DNA from: Sandaracinaceae bacterium
GTDB taxonomy: Bacteria; Myxococcota_A; Polyangia; Polyangiales; Sandaracinaceae
DNA length: 64,000 nucleotides
NCBI GenBank assembly: GCA_020633195.1
Contig: JACKEC010000021.1
Coordinates: 215,732 to 279,731 of the forward strand
Direction: 5' to 3'
Shown here one piece after another: positions 16,826-23,826 of the stretch; positions within the stretch are counted from its first letter, which is position 1; every line of letters starts with the position of its first letter. Below the pieces are notes generated by a model. The model had not been told where the DNA came from and made no database searches. It saw only the letters and a program-made list of their open reading frames with translations. The translations under genes and the position numbers were made by a program.

Positions 16826-17211
16826 GCGCTGGCTTTGGCAGCGCCGAGCGCCTTGCGCACCTTCGCGACGAGATCTTCGGTCTTGAAGGGCTTCGTCACG
16901 TAGAAGCGCGCGCCCGCGTTGATGCCCGCGATCACGTCCCGAGGGCCGGTCTTCGCGGTGAGCATCACGACCGGCACGTTCGCCAGCCCAGGCGTGCCCT
17001 TGAGCTGCTTGGCGAGGGTGATGCCGTCCATCCGCGGCATCATCACGTCGGTCACGATCACGTCCGGCGGCGTGGCGCGCGCCTTCTCGAGCGCGTCCTG
17101 ACCGTCGACCGCGGTGACCACGTCCCCGAGGGCTCGCATCACGTGCTCGAGCATCCGGAGCAGGTCGGGGTCATCCTCGGCGACGAGGATGCGGGGCCGG
17201 GCTGCGGACAT
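16822..17211 (-). CDS. Single-domain response regulator (CheY-like)
   Basis: 129 aa from the ATG at 17211. It is a stand-alone receiver domain: acidic pair near the start (LVAEDDPDLL), phospho-acceptor Asp in VIVTDVMMPRMDG, switch Thr in VVMLTAKTG, and Lys in YVTKPFKTEDL. There is no output domain. The last four bases are shared with lnt, so it is translated together with that gene, an unusual pairing. Its kinase partner is not in the window. It may work in a phosphorelay or bind a protein target directly; the link to lipoprotein acylation is only positional. Confidence 0.93.
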   Translation of the reverse strand: MSAARPRILVAEDDPDLLRMLEHVMRALGDVVTAVDGQDALEKARATPPDVIVTDVMMPRMDGITLAKQLKGTPGLANVPVVMLTAKTGPRDVIAGINAGARFYVTKPFKTEDLVAKVRKALGAAKASA

Positions 17212-17265
17212 CGGCCGGAACCTAGACCAACTCGCCCCGGTTTGCACGCTTGGCGACGGGGGAGC

Positions 17266-19890
17266 TCACTCGTCCTCCGAGGCCTCGACGGGGCGCGGCC
17301 GGACCGACTCGCGCTTCTTGCGGCGGAAGCGGTTCGGGGGGGTGCTGGGCGCCCACACTCGGAGCAGCGCGGGCTGCACGATCAGCGTCGAGAGCAGGCA
17401 CATCCCCACCGAGACGCCGATGAGCTCGCCGAAGCGCTGCACCGGGACGAACGAGCTGAGGAGCATCACGCCGAAGCCGAGCATCAGGGTCACGCAGGAG
17501 ACCACTACCGCGCGGCCGGTCCCGCGCGCGGCGCGCAAGAGCGCTGCGTTCCTGTCGAGCCCGAGGCCGATCTCCTCCCGATAGCGGGCCAGGAGGTGGA
17601 TCGATCCGTCGACCGCGAGGCCGAGGCTGATGGAGAAGACGATCACCGTCGACGCGTTGAGGTGCATCCCGCGCATCGACATCCAGGCGAGCGTGCCCAC
17701 GAGCGGGATCACGTTCGGCGGGATGCTCAGGAGGCCCAGCCGCCAGCTCCCGAGGAGCACGACGAGCATCCCGAAGATGATGAGGACCGCCGTCCCGAGG
17801 CTGCCGAGGAGGTCGTTGACCACCGCGGTGAGGCCGACCGAGCCGGTGTAGCCCTCGCCGGTCATCGAGACCCGCACGTGCATCGGGTCGAAGCGCTCGT
17901 GCAGCCGCGCCTTCACGCGCTCGATGAGCTCGAGGCTCGCCGCGGCGCCGACGTCGGCCAGCCGGACCTGGATCCGCGCGACGCGCCGGTCCTCGGTCAC
18001 GAACGAGCTCGTCGGGTTGCGCTCGAAGTGCGAGTAGATGTCCAGGATCGCGCCGACCTGCTCGGCGCTGCGGAACGGCTCGTCGACCGCGCTCGGCTCC
18101 CCCGTGAAGCGGGCCCAGCTCATGTGGAGGTAGTCGGTCGGGGACGCGGTGCTCAGCACGGCGTCCTCGGTGTCGAGGTAGCGCTCGACGTCGTCGATCG
18201 CCGCGAGGACCTCGGGGTCCGCCATGCGGCCGGCGTCGTCGCTCTCGAGCATGATCTCGAAGGGGCGGACGCCGTCGAGCTCGTCCTCCATCAGCCGCGT
18301 GGTGATGTACGCGTCGTCCGACTCGGCGAACTCGTCGAGGAGCGCACTGTCGACGGTGATGTTGAAGGCGGCCCAGATGAAGAGCCCCATCAGCGCGAGG
18401 GCGCCGCCGATGAAGCGCCACGGGTGATCGAGGATCTTGCTGGTCAGCCACACGATCCCGCTCTCGAGCAGGCCGCGGTCGGCGACCGGCACGTCGTGCT
18501 CCGCGGGATCGCGATACGCCGCCGGCGTCTTGTCGCGGGCCTTGGGCGGATCGAAGTAGGTCATCGCGCTCGGCAGGAACACGATGGTGACCACGTAGGC
18601 GAGCATCACGCCGATGCCCGCGATCACGCCGAAGCGCTGGAGCATCTCGGTCTGGCTCACGACCAGCGAGGCGAGGCCGACCGCGGTCGTGATCGACGTG
18701 AGGAAGCACGCCACGGCCATCGAGCGGACGGTGTTCTTCGCGGCCTCGAGCTTGGTCGGCGCGTGCTCGAGCTCCTCTCGATAGCGACCGATCAGGTGGA
18801 TCGAGTCGGAGACGCCGATGATGATCAAGAGCGGCGGGATGATGTTGTTCAGCACCGTCATCGTCTCGCCGACCATCGCCATCGTCCCGATCACGATGAC
18901 GGCGCTGATGCCGACCGCGACGACGGGCAGGATCGTGCCGGGGAGCCAGCGGAACGAGACGTAGAGGAGGACGAAGCAGACCAGGAGCGTGAGGGGCACG
19001 ATCCGGAAGTTGTCTTCCTCCATCTTGCGGATGATCGAGTTGAACAGGTGCGGCAGGCCGCCGATGTTGATCCGCACCCCGGCCGGCGGCGGCAGGCTCG
19101 CCACGGTGGCGTCGATCTGCTCGACGGTCGCCTGCATCACGCGGTGGTCCTCGACGCGGCCGTCGAGGAAGAGGGCCACCGCGGTGACGTGGCGGTTGCG
19201 GCTGATGAGCCGGCCGTTGAGCAGGGGCGTCTCGTCCAGGACGGTGCGCAGCCGCGCCGCGTCCTCGGGGGTGACCTGGTCGCCCTGCACCACGGGCCCG
19301 TAGCGGTAGGTGCCGACGCGGTCGGCGAGGGTCGCGAGGCCGAGCGGGAACCGGGACGGGTCGCTCTGGACGATGACGCTGAGCGCGTCCTCGAGGTCGG
19401 GGTCCACGTCCGACGGGACGTCGCCCTCGGGGGTGCCCTCCTCCTCGTCTTCGTCGAGGTCGTCGAGATCGTCGAGGTCGTCGAGGTCGTCGAGGTCGTC
19501 GAGGCCCTCGGGCGTCGTCGGCGGCGCCTCCTCGTCGATGGGCACCGGCAGCGGGGTCACCGTGATCCCCTCGACCCGCTGGACGTAGTCGGCCTGCTCG
19601 AAGCGGCGCGCGAGGCGGTGCACGTAGGCGAGGGGCTCGGGCGCGAGGACGTCGTCGGCCTCGACGAGGAGCACGACCACGTGATCGGGGTTCCCGAAGC
19701 GCTCGGCGAAGGACGCGTTGATCGCGTTCTGCTCGTCGATGCTGCTCGTCGTGAGCTGCTGCGGGCGCGGATCCGCCACCAGGCGCGGGATGAACACGCC
19801 CGTGCCGATCGTCGCGACGACGATGGCCCCGAGCGCCCATCCGCGGCGCCGGGTAACGAGCTCCGCGATCGCTTCGATCAGGGCGTGCAC
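17266..19890 (-). CDS. RND/MMPL-family transporter
   Basis: 874 aa; GTG start at 19890 without a clear ribosome binding site. It has the RND two-fold layout: helix 1 near residue 20, a large extracytoplasmic loop, a block of five or six helices (about 285-455), a second helix near 500, a second loop, and a final block of helices (about 710-850). Conserved helix-4-like segments GVSDSIHLIGRYREE and SLGLAVDGSIHLLARYREE carry the Asp expected for proton-coupled transport. It belongs to the MMPL/hydrophobe exporter branch. Members of this branch move lipids, hopanoids or other hydrophobic compounds, and the substrate here is unknown. The first loop contains an acidic Leu-Asp-Asp repeat encoded by six 9-bp units (19450-19503), which may vary in length between strains. 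Confidence 0.9.
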   Translation of the reverse strand: MHALIEAIAELVTRRRGWALGAIVVATIGTGVFIPRLVADPRPQQLTTSSIDEQNAINASFAERFGNPDHVVVLLVEADDVLAPEPLAYVHRLARRFEQADYVQRVEGITVTPLPVPIDEEAPPTTPEGLDDLDDLDDLDDLDDLDEDEEEGTPEGDVPSDVDPDLEDALSVIVQSDPSRFPLGLATLADRVGTYRYGPVVQGDQVTPEDAARLRTVLDETPLLNGRLISRNRHVTAVALFLDGRVEDHRVMQATVEQIDATVASLPPPAGVRINIGGLPHLFNSIIRKMEEDNFRIVPLTLLVCFVLLYVSFRWLPGTILPVVAVGISAVIVIGTMAMVGETMTVLNNIIPPLLIIIGVSDSIHLIGRYREELEHAPTKLEAAKNTVRSMAVACFLTSITTAVGLASLVVSQTEMLQRFGVIAGIGVMLAYVVTIVFLPSAMTYFDPPKARDKTPAAYRDPAEHDVPVADRGLLESGIVWLTSKILDHPWRFIGGALALMGLFIWAAFNITVDSALLDEFAESDDAYITTRLMEDELDGVRPFEIMLESDDAGRMADPEVLAAIDDVERYLDTEDAVLSTASPTDYLHMSWARFTGEPSAVDEPFRSAEQVGAILDIYSHFERNPTSSFVTEDRRVARIQVRLADVGAAASLELIERVKARLHERFDPMHVRVSMTGEGYTGSVGLTAVVNDLLGSLGTAVLIIFGMLVVLLGSWRLGLLSIPPNVIPLVGTLAWMSMRGMHLNASTVIVFSISLGLAVDGSIHLLARYREEIGLGLDRNAALLRAARGTGRAVVVSCVTLMLGFGVMLLSSFVPVQRFGELIGVSVGMCLLSTLIVQPALLRVWAPSTPPNRFRRKKRESVRPRPVEASEDE
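19450..19503 (-). repeat. Six tandem 9-bp units coding for Leu-Asp-Asp repeats
   Basis: On the minus strand the unit is CTCGACGAC with two single-base variants, repeated six times in frame inside the first periplasmic loop of the RND transporter. It encodes an acidic LDD ladder followed by a run of Glu. Replication slippage would change the count by whole triplets and keep the frame. Confidence 0.85.
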
Positions 19891-19942
19891 CGGTAGGGGC
19901 CGAGTCTACGATTTGTGACGTTTCGGGGGACAGAAAGCGCCG

Positions 19943-21253
19943 TCACCCCATGACCGACCTCACGCTCGCGTCGAGGGCGTCGAGGAGGAACGTGAGCTCG
20001 TCGTCGGTGAGGTTGAGCGCAGGGGTGATGTAGACACAGTCGCCGAGCGGACGAAGAAACAGGCCTCGTTCGAGCGCCGCCTCGAAGACGCGCCACCCGG
20101 TGCGGCCGCCGTAGCCTCCGTCGCCGAGGTCCGCCGCCCCCACCAGGCCGCAGGTCCGGACGCGCCCCACGCCGGGCACCGCCGAGAGCCTCTCGAAGGC
20201 CTCCGCGACCCGGGGCGCCATCCTCGCCACGTTCTCGAGCACGGCCTCGTCCCTGTAGATCGCGAGCACCTCGCGCGCGATCGCCGCCCCGAGCGGGTTG
20301 CCGCAGAACGTGTGGCCGTGCATCAACGCGCGGTCCGCGGCGCCGCGGAAGCCGTCGTAGACGCGGGGCGTCGCGAGCGTCGCGGCCATCGGGAGCACGC
20401 CCGCGGTGAAGCCCTTGGCCGTGCACAGCAGGTCGGGCACGACCCCCGCGAGCTCGCACGCCCACATCGCCCCGGTCCGGCCGTACCCGGTGAAGACCTC
20501 GTCGGCGATCAGGAACGTGTCGATCGCCTCGGTGCGCGCGCGCAGCTCGCGGAGCAGCTCCGCGTCGTACATCTGCATCCCGGCCGCGCCCTGGACGAGC
20601 GGCTCCACGATCACGCCCGCGATCTCGTCGGGGCGCTCGTCGAGGGCCGCGAAGACCTGCTCGAAGACGCGCTCCCAGCCGCCGGCCTCGCCGAGCGCGG
20701 GGGGACGGATCACCTCGAAGAGGATCGGCGCGAAGACGCGGTGGAACTCGGAGATCGACGCGAGGCTCGCCGCGCCGAGGGTGTCGCCGTGGTAGGCGCC
20801 GCTCAGCGTCACGAACCGCGTGCGCCGCGGCCGGCCGTTCTGCTGCCAGTACTGGAACGCGGCCTTGACCGCGACCTCGACGGCCGTGGATCCGTCGTCC
20901 GAGAAGTGCGCGCGCGACAGATCGCCCGGCGCGACGGCGGCGAGCTCCTCGGCGAGCAGGGCGACCGGCGCGTGGGTGATCCCGCCCGCCGCGACGTGCA
21001 TGAGCTGCTCGGCTTGCCGGTGGAGCGCCGCGCGGAGCCGCGGGTGCCCGTGGCCGAGGGTGCAGGTCCACCAGCTCGCGTTGCCGTCGAAGACGCGGCG
21101 CCCGTCCGCGTCGTGCAGCCAGGGGCCCTCGGCGCCGACCACGACGAGCGGGTCCACGCCCTCGTGGCGCTCGCTCGCGGTGTACGGCGGCCACACGTGC
21201 GCCCGCTCTCGGGCGACGACGTCCGCGCGCGTGGTGCCGGGCGGCAGGAGCAT
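19943..21253 (-). CDS. bioA: Adenosylmethionine-8-amino-7-oxononanoate aminotransferase
   Basis: 436 aa. BioA is a PLP enzyme that converts 7-keto-8-aminopelargonate to 7,8-diaminopelargonate with S-adenosylmethionine as amino donor, in biotin synthesis. Motifs: substrate-pocket Trp pair in NASWWTCTLGHGHP, PLP phosphate region FSDDGSTAVEVAVK, TLSGAYHGDTLG, the Asp in LIADEVFTGYGRTG, and the Schiff-base Lys280 in CTAKGFTAGVLPMAA. GHTFCGNPL is also typical of the family. Length is normal. No other biotin gene is in the window, so the pathway is dispersed. The start ATG at 21253 follows a weak AGGG. A related class III aminotransferase cannot be excluded, but the N-terminal motifs favour BioA. 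Confidence 0.93.
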   Translation of the reverse strand: MLLPPGTTRADVVARERAHVWPPYTASERHEGVDPLVVVGAEGPWLHDADGRRVFDGNASWWTCTLGHGHPRLRAALHRQAEQLMHVAAGGITHAPVALLAEELAAVAPGDLSRAHFSDDGSTAVEVAVKAAFQYWQQNGRPRRTRFVTLSGAYHGDTLGAASLASISEFHRVFAPILFEVIRPPALGEAGGWERVFEQVFAALDERPDEIAGVIVEPLVQGAAGMQMYDAELLRELRARTEAIDTFLIADEVFTGYGRTGAMWACELAGVVPDLLCTAKGFTAGVLPMAATLATPRVYDGFRGAADRALMHGHTFCGNPLGAAIAREVLAIYRDEAVLENVARMAPRVAEAFERLSAVPGVGRVRTCGLVGAADLGDGGYGGRTGWRVFEAALERGLFLRPLGDCVYITPALNLTDDELTFLLDALDASVRSVMG

Positions 21254-21299
21254 CGCGGCCGCACCCTGAGGCGCGCCGCGGCGACGCGCAAGCGCGGGC

Positions 21300-22070
21300 C
21301 TACTGCGTCACGACGGGCGGCCGACCGAAGCGCAGCCGGTAGCTGTACTGCGCCTCGCCGCCGCGCGGCGGCGACGTGGTCCGGATCTGCCCGGCGGCGG
21401 AGCGGATGCAGTGCTCGAAGGTGTCGTCGTCGAAGCGCGAGTTCTCCACCGCGACCGAGCGGACGGCGCCCGCGCCGCGGAACGTGAAGACGAGGTCCAG
21501 GGTGGCCGGCTCCATCGAGCCGCGATCGAGGTAGCGCTCGTAGCAGCGCTCGAAGCCCGTCGTCGCCCGGCGCACCGCGCTCTGGACCACGTGATCGTCG
21601 AGGCGGCCTTGCCCGTCCACCTGCTGAGCGACGACCACGTAGATGTACTGCGCGAGCTGCGCGTCGTGCTCCACCGTGTTGAGGCTGCCGTCGGTGCCCG
21701 CGACCGAGTCGGCGGCGGCGTCGGGGGGCGGCGGCTGGACGACGACCGTCGCGCCCGGCGTCGGGACGCGCGTCGAGAGGCAGTCGCGCGCGGCGGTCTG
21801 GACGCCCGCCACCCGCACCACGAGCGCCTCGATCGCGGCCTCCGCGTCGCGACGGGCCGCCGGATCGCCGGACGTGTCGCGCTGCCGCTCGGCCGCGACC
21901 ATCAGCCGCATGATGCGCTGCATCTCGTTGTGGCTGGCGTCGATGCACCCGGCGAGCTCGCGGGCGCGGCTGACCGCGGTCGCCCGCTCGGCGGCGGACA
22001 TCTGCTGCGCCGCGGCCGGCGCCGTGAGCGAGAGGGAAGTGAGGAGGGCCAAGATTCGTGTCGTGCGCAT
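21300..22070 (-). CDS. Periplasmic AgmX/PglI-like C-terminal domain protein
   Basis: 256 aa from the ATG at 22070; an in-frame TTG 18 bases upstream is less likely. A signal peptide ends near AAAQQ. Residues 25-115 look helical and contain two Cys; a Pro-rich hinge (VVQPPPPDAAA) follows. The last 95 residues resemble the AgmX/PglI C-terminal domain found in Myxococcus gliding-motility proteins: a Cys in RCYERYLDRG, beta strands around TLDLVFTFRGAGAVRSVAV, and a second Cys in HCIRSAAGQI, a pair that could form a disulphide. That fold is usually attached to TonB-like or motility machinery. Here it stands without a transmembrane anchor, so it is probably a soluble periplasmic protein. Function inferred only at the domain level. 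Confidence 0.75.
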   Translation of the reverse strand: MRTTRILALLTSLSLTAPAAAQQMSAAERATAVSRARELAGCIDASHNEMQRIMRLMVAAERQRDTSGDPAARRDAEAAIEALVVRVAGVQTAARDCLSTRVPTPGATVVVQPPPPDAAADSVAGTDGSLNTVEHDAQLAQYIYVVVAQQVDGQGRLDDHVVQSAVRRATTGFERCYERYLDRGSMEPATLDLVFTFRGAGAVRSVAVENSRFDDDTFEHCIRSAAGQIRTTSPPRGGEAQYSYRLRFGRPPVVTQ

Positions 22071-22130
22071 GTGCGATCCCGTCGCCAAGTCTACGTGCTC
22101 GAGGACAGACGCGCGCGACCGCGTGGTTGT

Positions 22131-23399
22131 TCAGGGCAAGATCCCCTCGACGCGAAGCGGCGCGGCGCTGCCATCGATGTCCCTCCCGAGCTGGCCCAGG
22201 TTCCCATCCCCCCAGCACCACACTCCGCCCGCGATCACCACGCAGCCGTGGCCGCGACCGAGATCGAGGTCGTCGGCCGCCCCCGGGAGGAAGCCCATCT
22301 CGACGGGCTCGCTGCTCGAGGCGCCGGCGTTCGCGATCTGGTCGTGGTCGTCCCGTCCCCAGCACGACACCGCGCCTCCGGTGCGCCGCGCGCAGGTGAA
22401 GTCCTCGCCACCCTCGACGGTCACGGCGTCGGCGAGCCCGATCACCGGCGACGGAACGCCCTGCGTCGTGGAGCCGCCGTCGCCGAGCCGACCGTCGGCG
22501 CCGCGCCCCCAGCAGGCGGTCGCCCCGGGCCGCACCGCGCAAGCGTGCTTCCACCCGAGGCCCAGGTAGGTGGCGTCCATCAGCATCGAGACCGGCGCGG
22601 GGTCGGGTCGGGAGCGGTTCGTGTCGTCGCCGAGCTGCCGGTCCATGGCGAGCCCCCAACACTGCGCCGTCCCGTCGCTGATGCGCGCGCAGGTGAAGGC
22701 CTGCCCGAGCGCGATCTGCGCGATGGCGCCGACGACGGTGACCGCCTCGGGCGCGCGCCGCGCCGACCCGGCGAACCCGAGCTGGCCCTGGTTGTTCGCG
22801 CCCCAGCAGAACAGGCTCCCGGAGAAGGAGAGGAGGCACGTGTGCGACCCGCCCGCGACCGCGACGGCGGTCCCTGCGGTCACGTGCTCGGGGGTCGCGA
22901 CGACGGCCGCGGTGGACCCGGAGCCGACCTGCCCCGTGTCGTTCTCGCCCCAGCAGTAGAGCTCCCCCGGGCTCACGACGGCGCAGCCGTGGGCGTCGCC
23001 CAGGGTGATGCTCACCGCGGGCCCGGGGAGCGTGACCCGCGCCGCTCCGGAGCGCGCGGCCCCCTCGGTGCCGTCCCCGAGCTGACCGACGTCGCCGTCG
23101 CCCCAGCAGAAGACCGCTCCGTCGCTGCGGAGGGCGCACGAGGTGTCGCCGCCGACGGCGACTTGCACGACGCGGAGCACGCCCGCGTCCCCGCCGGCGT
23201 CGAAGCCGCCGTCGTCGCCGCCCGCGTCGGGGCGCACGTCGGGACCTCCGTCGAGGGTCGCGCCGTCCAGCGCCGCGTCGGCCCCGGCGTCGAAGGGGCC
23301 CGGCTCGCCGGCGTCGCGCCGCGTCCCGCTGCGGTCGAGGATGCAGCCCGACACCAGCACGCATGCCAGCGCGATGGAGCCGATCGCACCTTCCCCCAT
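22131..23399 (-). CDS. Lipoprotein with seven RCC1 repeats
   Basis: 422 aa. I choose the ATG at 23399, which gives the leader GSIALACVLVSGC with a lipobox; an ATG at 23423 would lengthen the N-region and overlap the divergent thioesterase start. A 65-residue Asp/Gly/Ala linker (DAGADAALDGATLDGG) follows. Seven units of the type G-x5-CAL-x-SDG-x-VFCWG-x6-QLG then span residues about 85-420, enough for a closed seven-blade propeller. The two Cys in each blade may pair in the periplasm or outside the cell. RCC1-type propellers in bacteria usually mediate binding, and no catalytic site is visible. The partner is unknown. Only 22 bp separate it from the divergent thioesterase gene. Confidence 0.88.
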   Translation of the reverse strand: MGEGAIGSIALACVLVSGCILDRSGTRRDAGEPGPFDAGADAALDGATLDGGPDVRPDAGGDDGGFDAGGDAGVLRVVQVAVGGDTSCALRSDGAVFCWGDGDVGQLGDGTEGAARSGAARVTLPGPAVSITLGDAHGCAVVSPGELYCWGENDTGQVGSGSTAAVVATPEHVTAGTAVAVAGGSHTCLLSFSGSLFCWGANNQGQLGFAGSARRAPEAVTVVGAIAQIALGQAFTCARISDGTAQCWGLAMDRQLGDDTNRSRPDPAPVSMLMDATYLGLGWKHACAVRPGATACWGRGADGRLGDGGSTTQGVPSPVIGLADAVTVEGGEDFTCARRTGGAVSCWGRDDHDQIANAGASSSEPVEMGFLPGAADDLDLGRGHGCVVIAGGVWCWGDGNLGQLGRDIDGSAAPLRVEGILP

Positions 23400-23421
23400 C
23401 GCCGCATGATACTTCGCGCTC

Positions 23422-23820
23422 ATGCCGTTCGAGTATCCATTGGCGGTCCGCTTCGCGGACACCGACGCCCAGGGGCACGTGTACTTCGCCAACTACCTGA
23501 CCTTCTGCGACGAGGCGCTCTCGGCGTACATGCGGCACCTCGGGTGCGCGTGGCAGGACCTGGTGGCGGACGGCGTGGACATGTTCTACCGCAACGCGAC
23601 TTGCGAGTTTCGAGGGTCCGCGAGGTTCGAGGACGTCGTCCGGGTCGAGCCCTCCATCGCCAAGATCGGCAACAGCAGCGTCACGTCGCGCTTCGTGCTG
23701 CGCGGGGCCGACGGCGAGGTGATCGCGGTGGCCGAGCTCGTCAGCGTGTGCATCGACGTGGCGACGCGGACGGCGACCCGGGTCCCCGACCGCCTGCGTG
23801 ACGTCGTCGCGGCGGCCTGA
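23422..23820 (+). CDS. Acyl-CoA thioesterase, 4HBT/YbgC family
   Basis: 132 aa. It is a hot-dog-fold thioesterase of the 4-hydroxybenzoyl-CoA thioesterase class. The active-site segment VRFADTDAQGHVYFANYLTFCDEA near residues 8-30 shows the Asp and the His-x-x-x-x-Asn pattern typical of the YbgC/FadM group. Members hydrolyse short or medium acyl-CoA thioesters in the cytoplasm, often linked to lipid metabolism. It is the only plus-strand gene in a minus-strand region and sits six bases from the convergent ftsK stop. No Shine-Dalgarno sequence is visible before the ATG. A GCAA-N6-TTGC motif lies at 23591, out of register with the codons. The substrate is not predictable. Confidence 0.9.
   Translation: MPFEYPLAVRFADTDAQGHVYFANYLTFCDEALSAYMRHLGCAWQDLVADGVDMFYRNATCEFRGSARFEDVVRVEPSIAKIGNSSVTSRFVLRGADGEVIAVAELVSVCIDVATRTATRVPDRLRDVVAAA
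23591..23604. repeat. GCAA-N6-TTGC motif, copy 3
   Basis: Spacer CGCGAC. Inside the thioesterase gene, in a different register (AAC-GCG-ACT-TGC), so the protein sequence does not explain the motif. Confidence 0.8.
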
Positions 23821-23826
23821 GGACGA

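Noticed and set aside
11531..16903. Open frame of 1790 codons on the plus strand
   Set aside because: It lies antisense to five well-supported minus-strand genes (cyclase, OmpA, lnt and neighbours) and its composition is typical of a high-GC shadow frame with no recognisable domain.
19943..21253. A biotin operon
   Set aside because: Only bioA is present; the neighbours (RND exporter, AgmX-like and RCC1 proteins) are unrelated to biotin.
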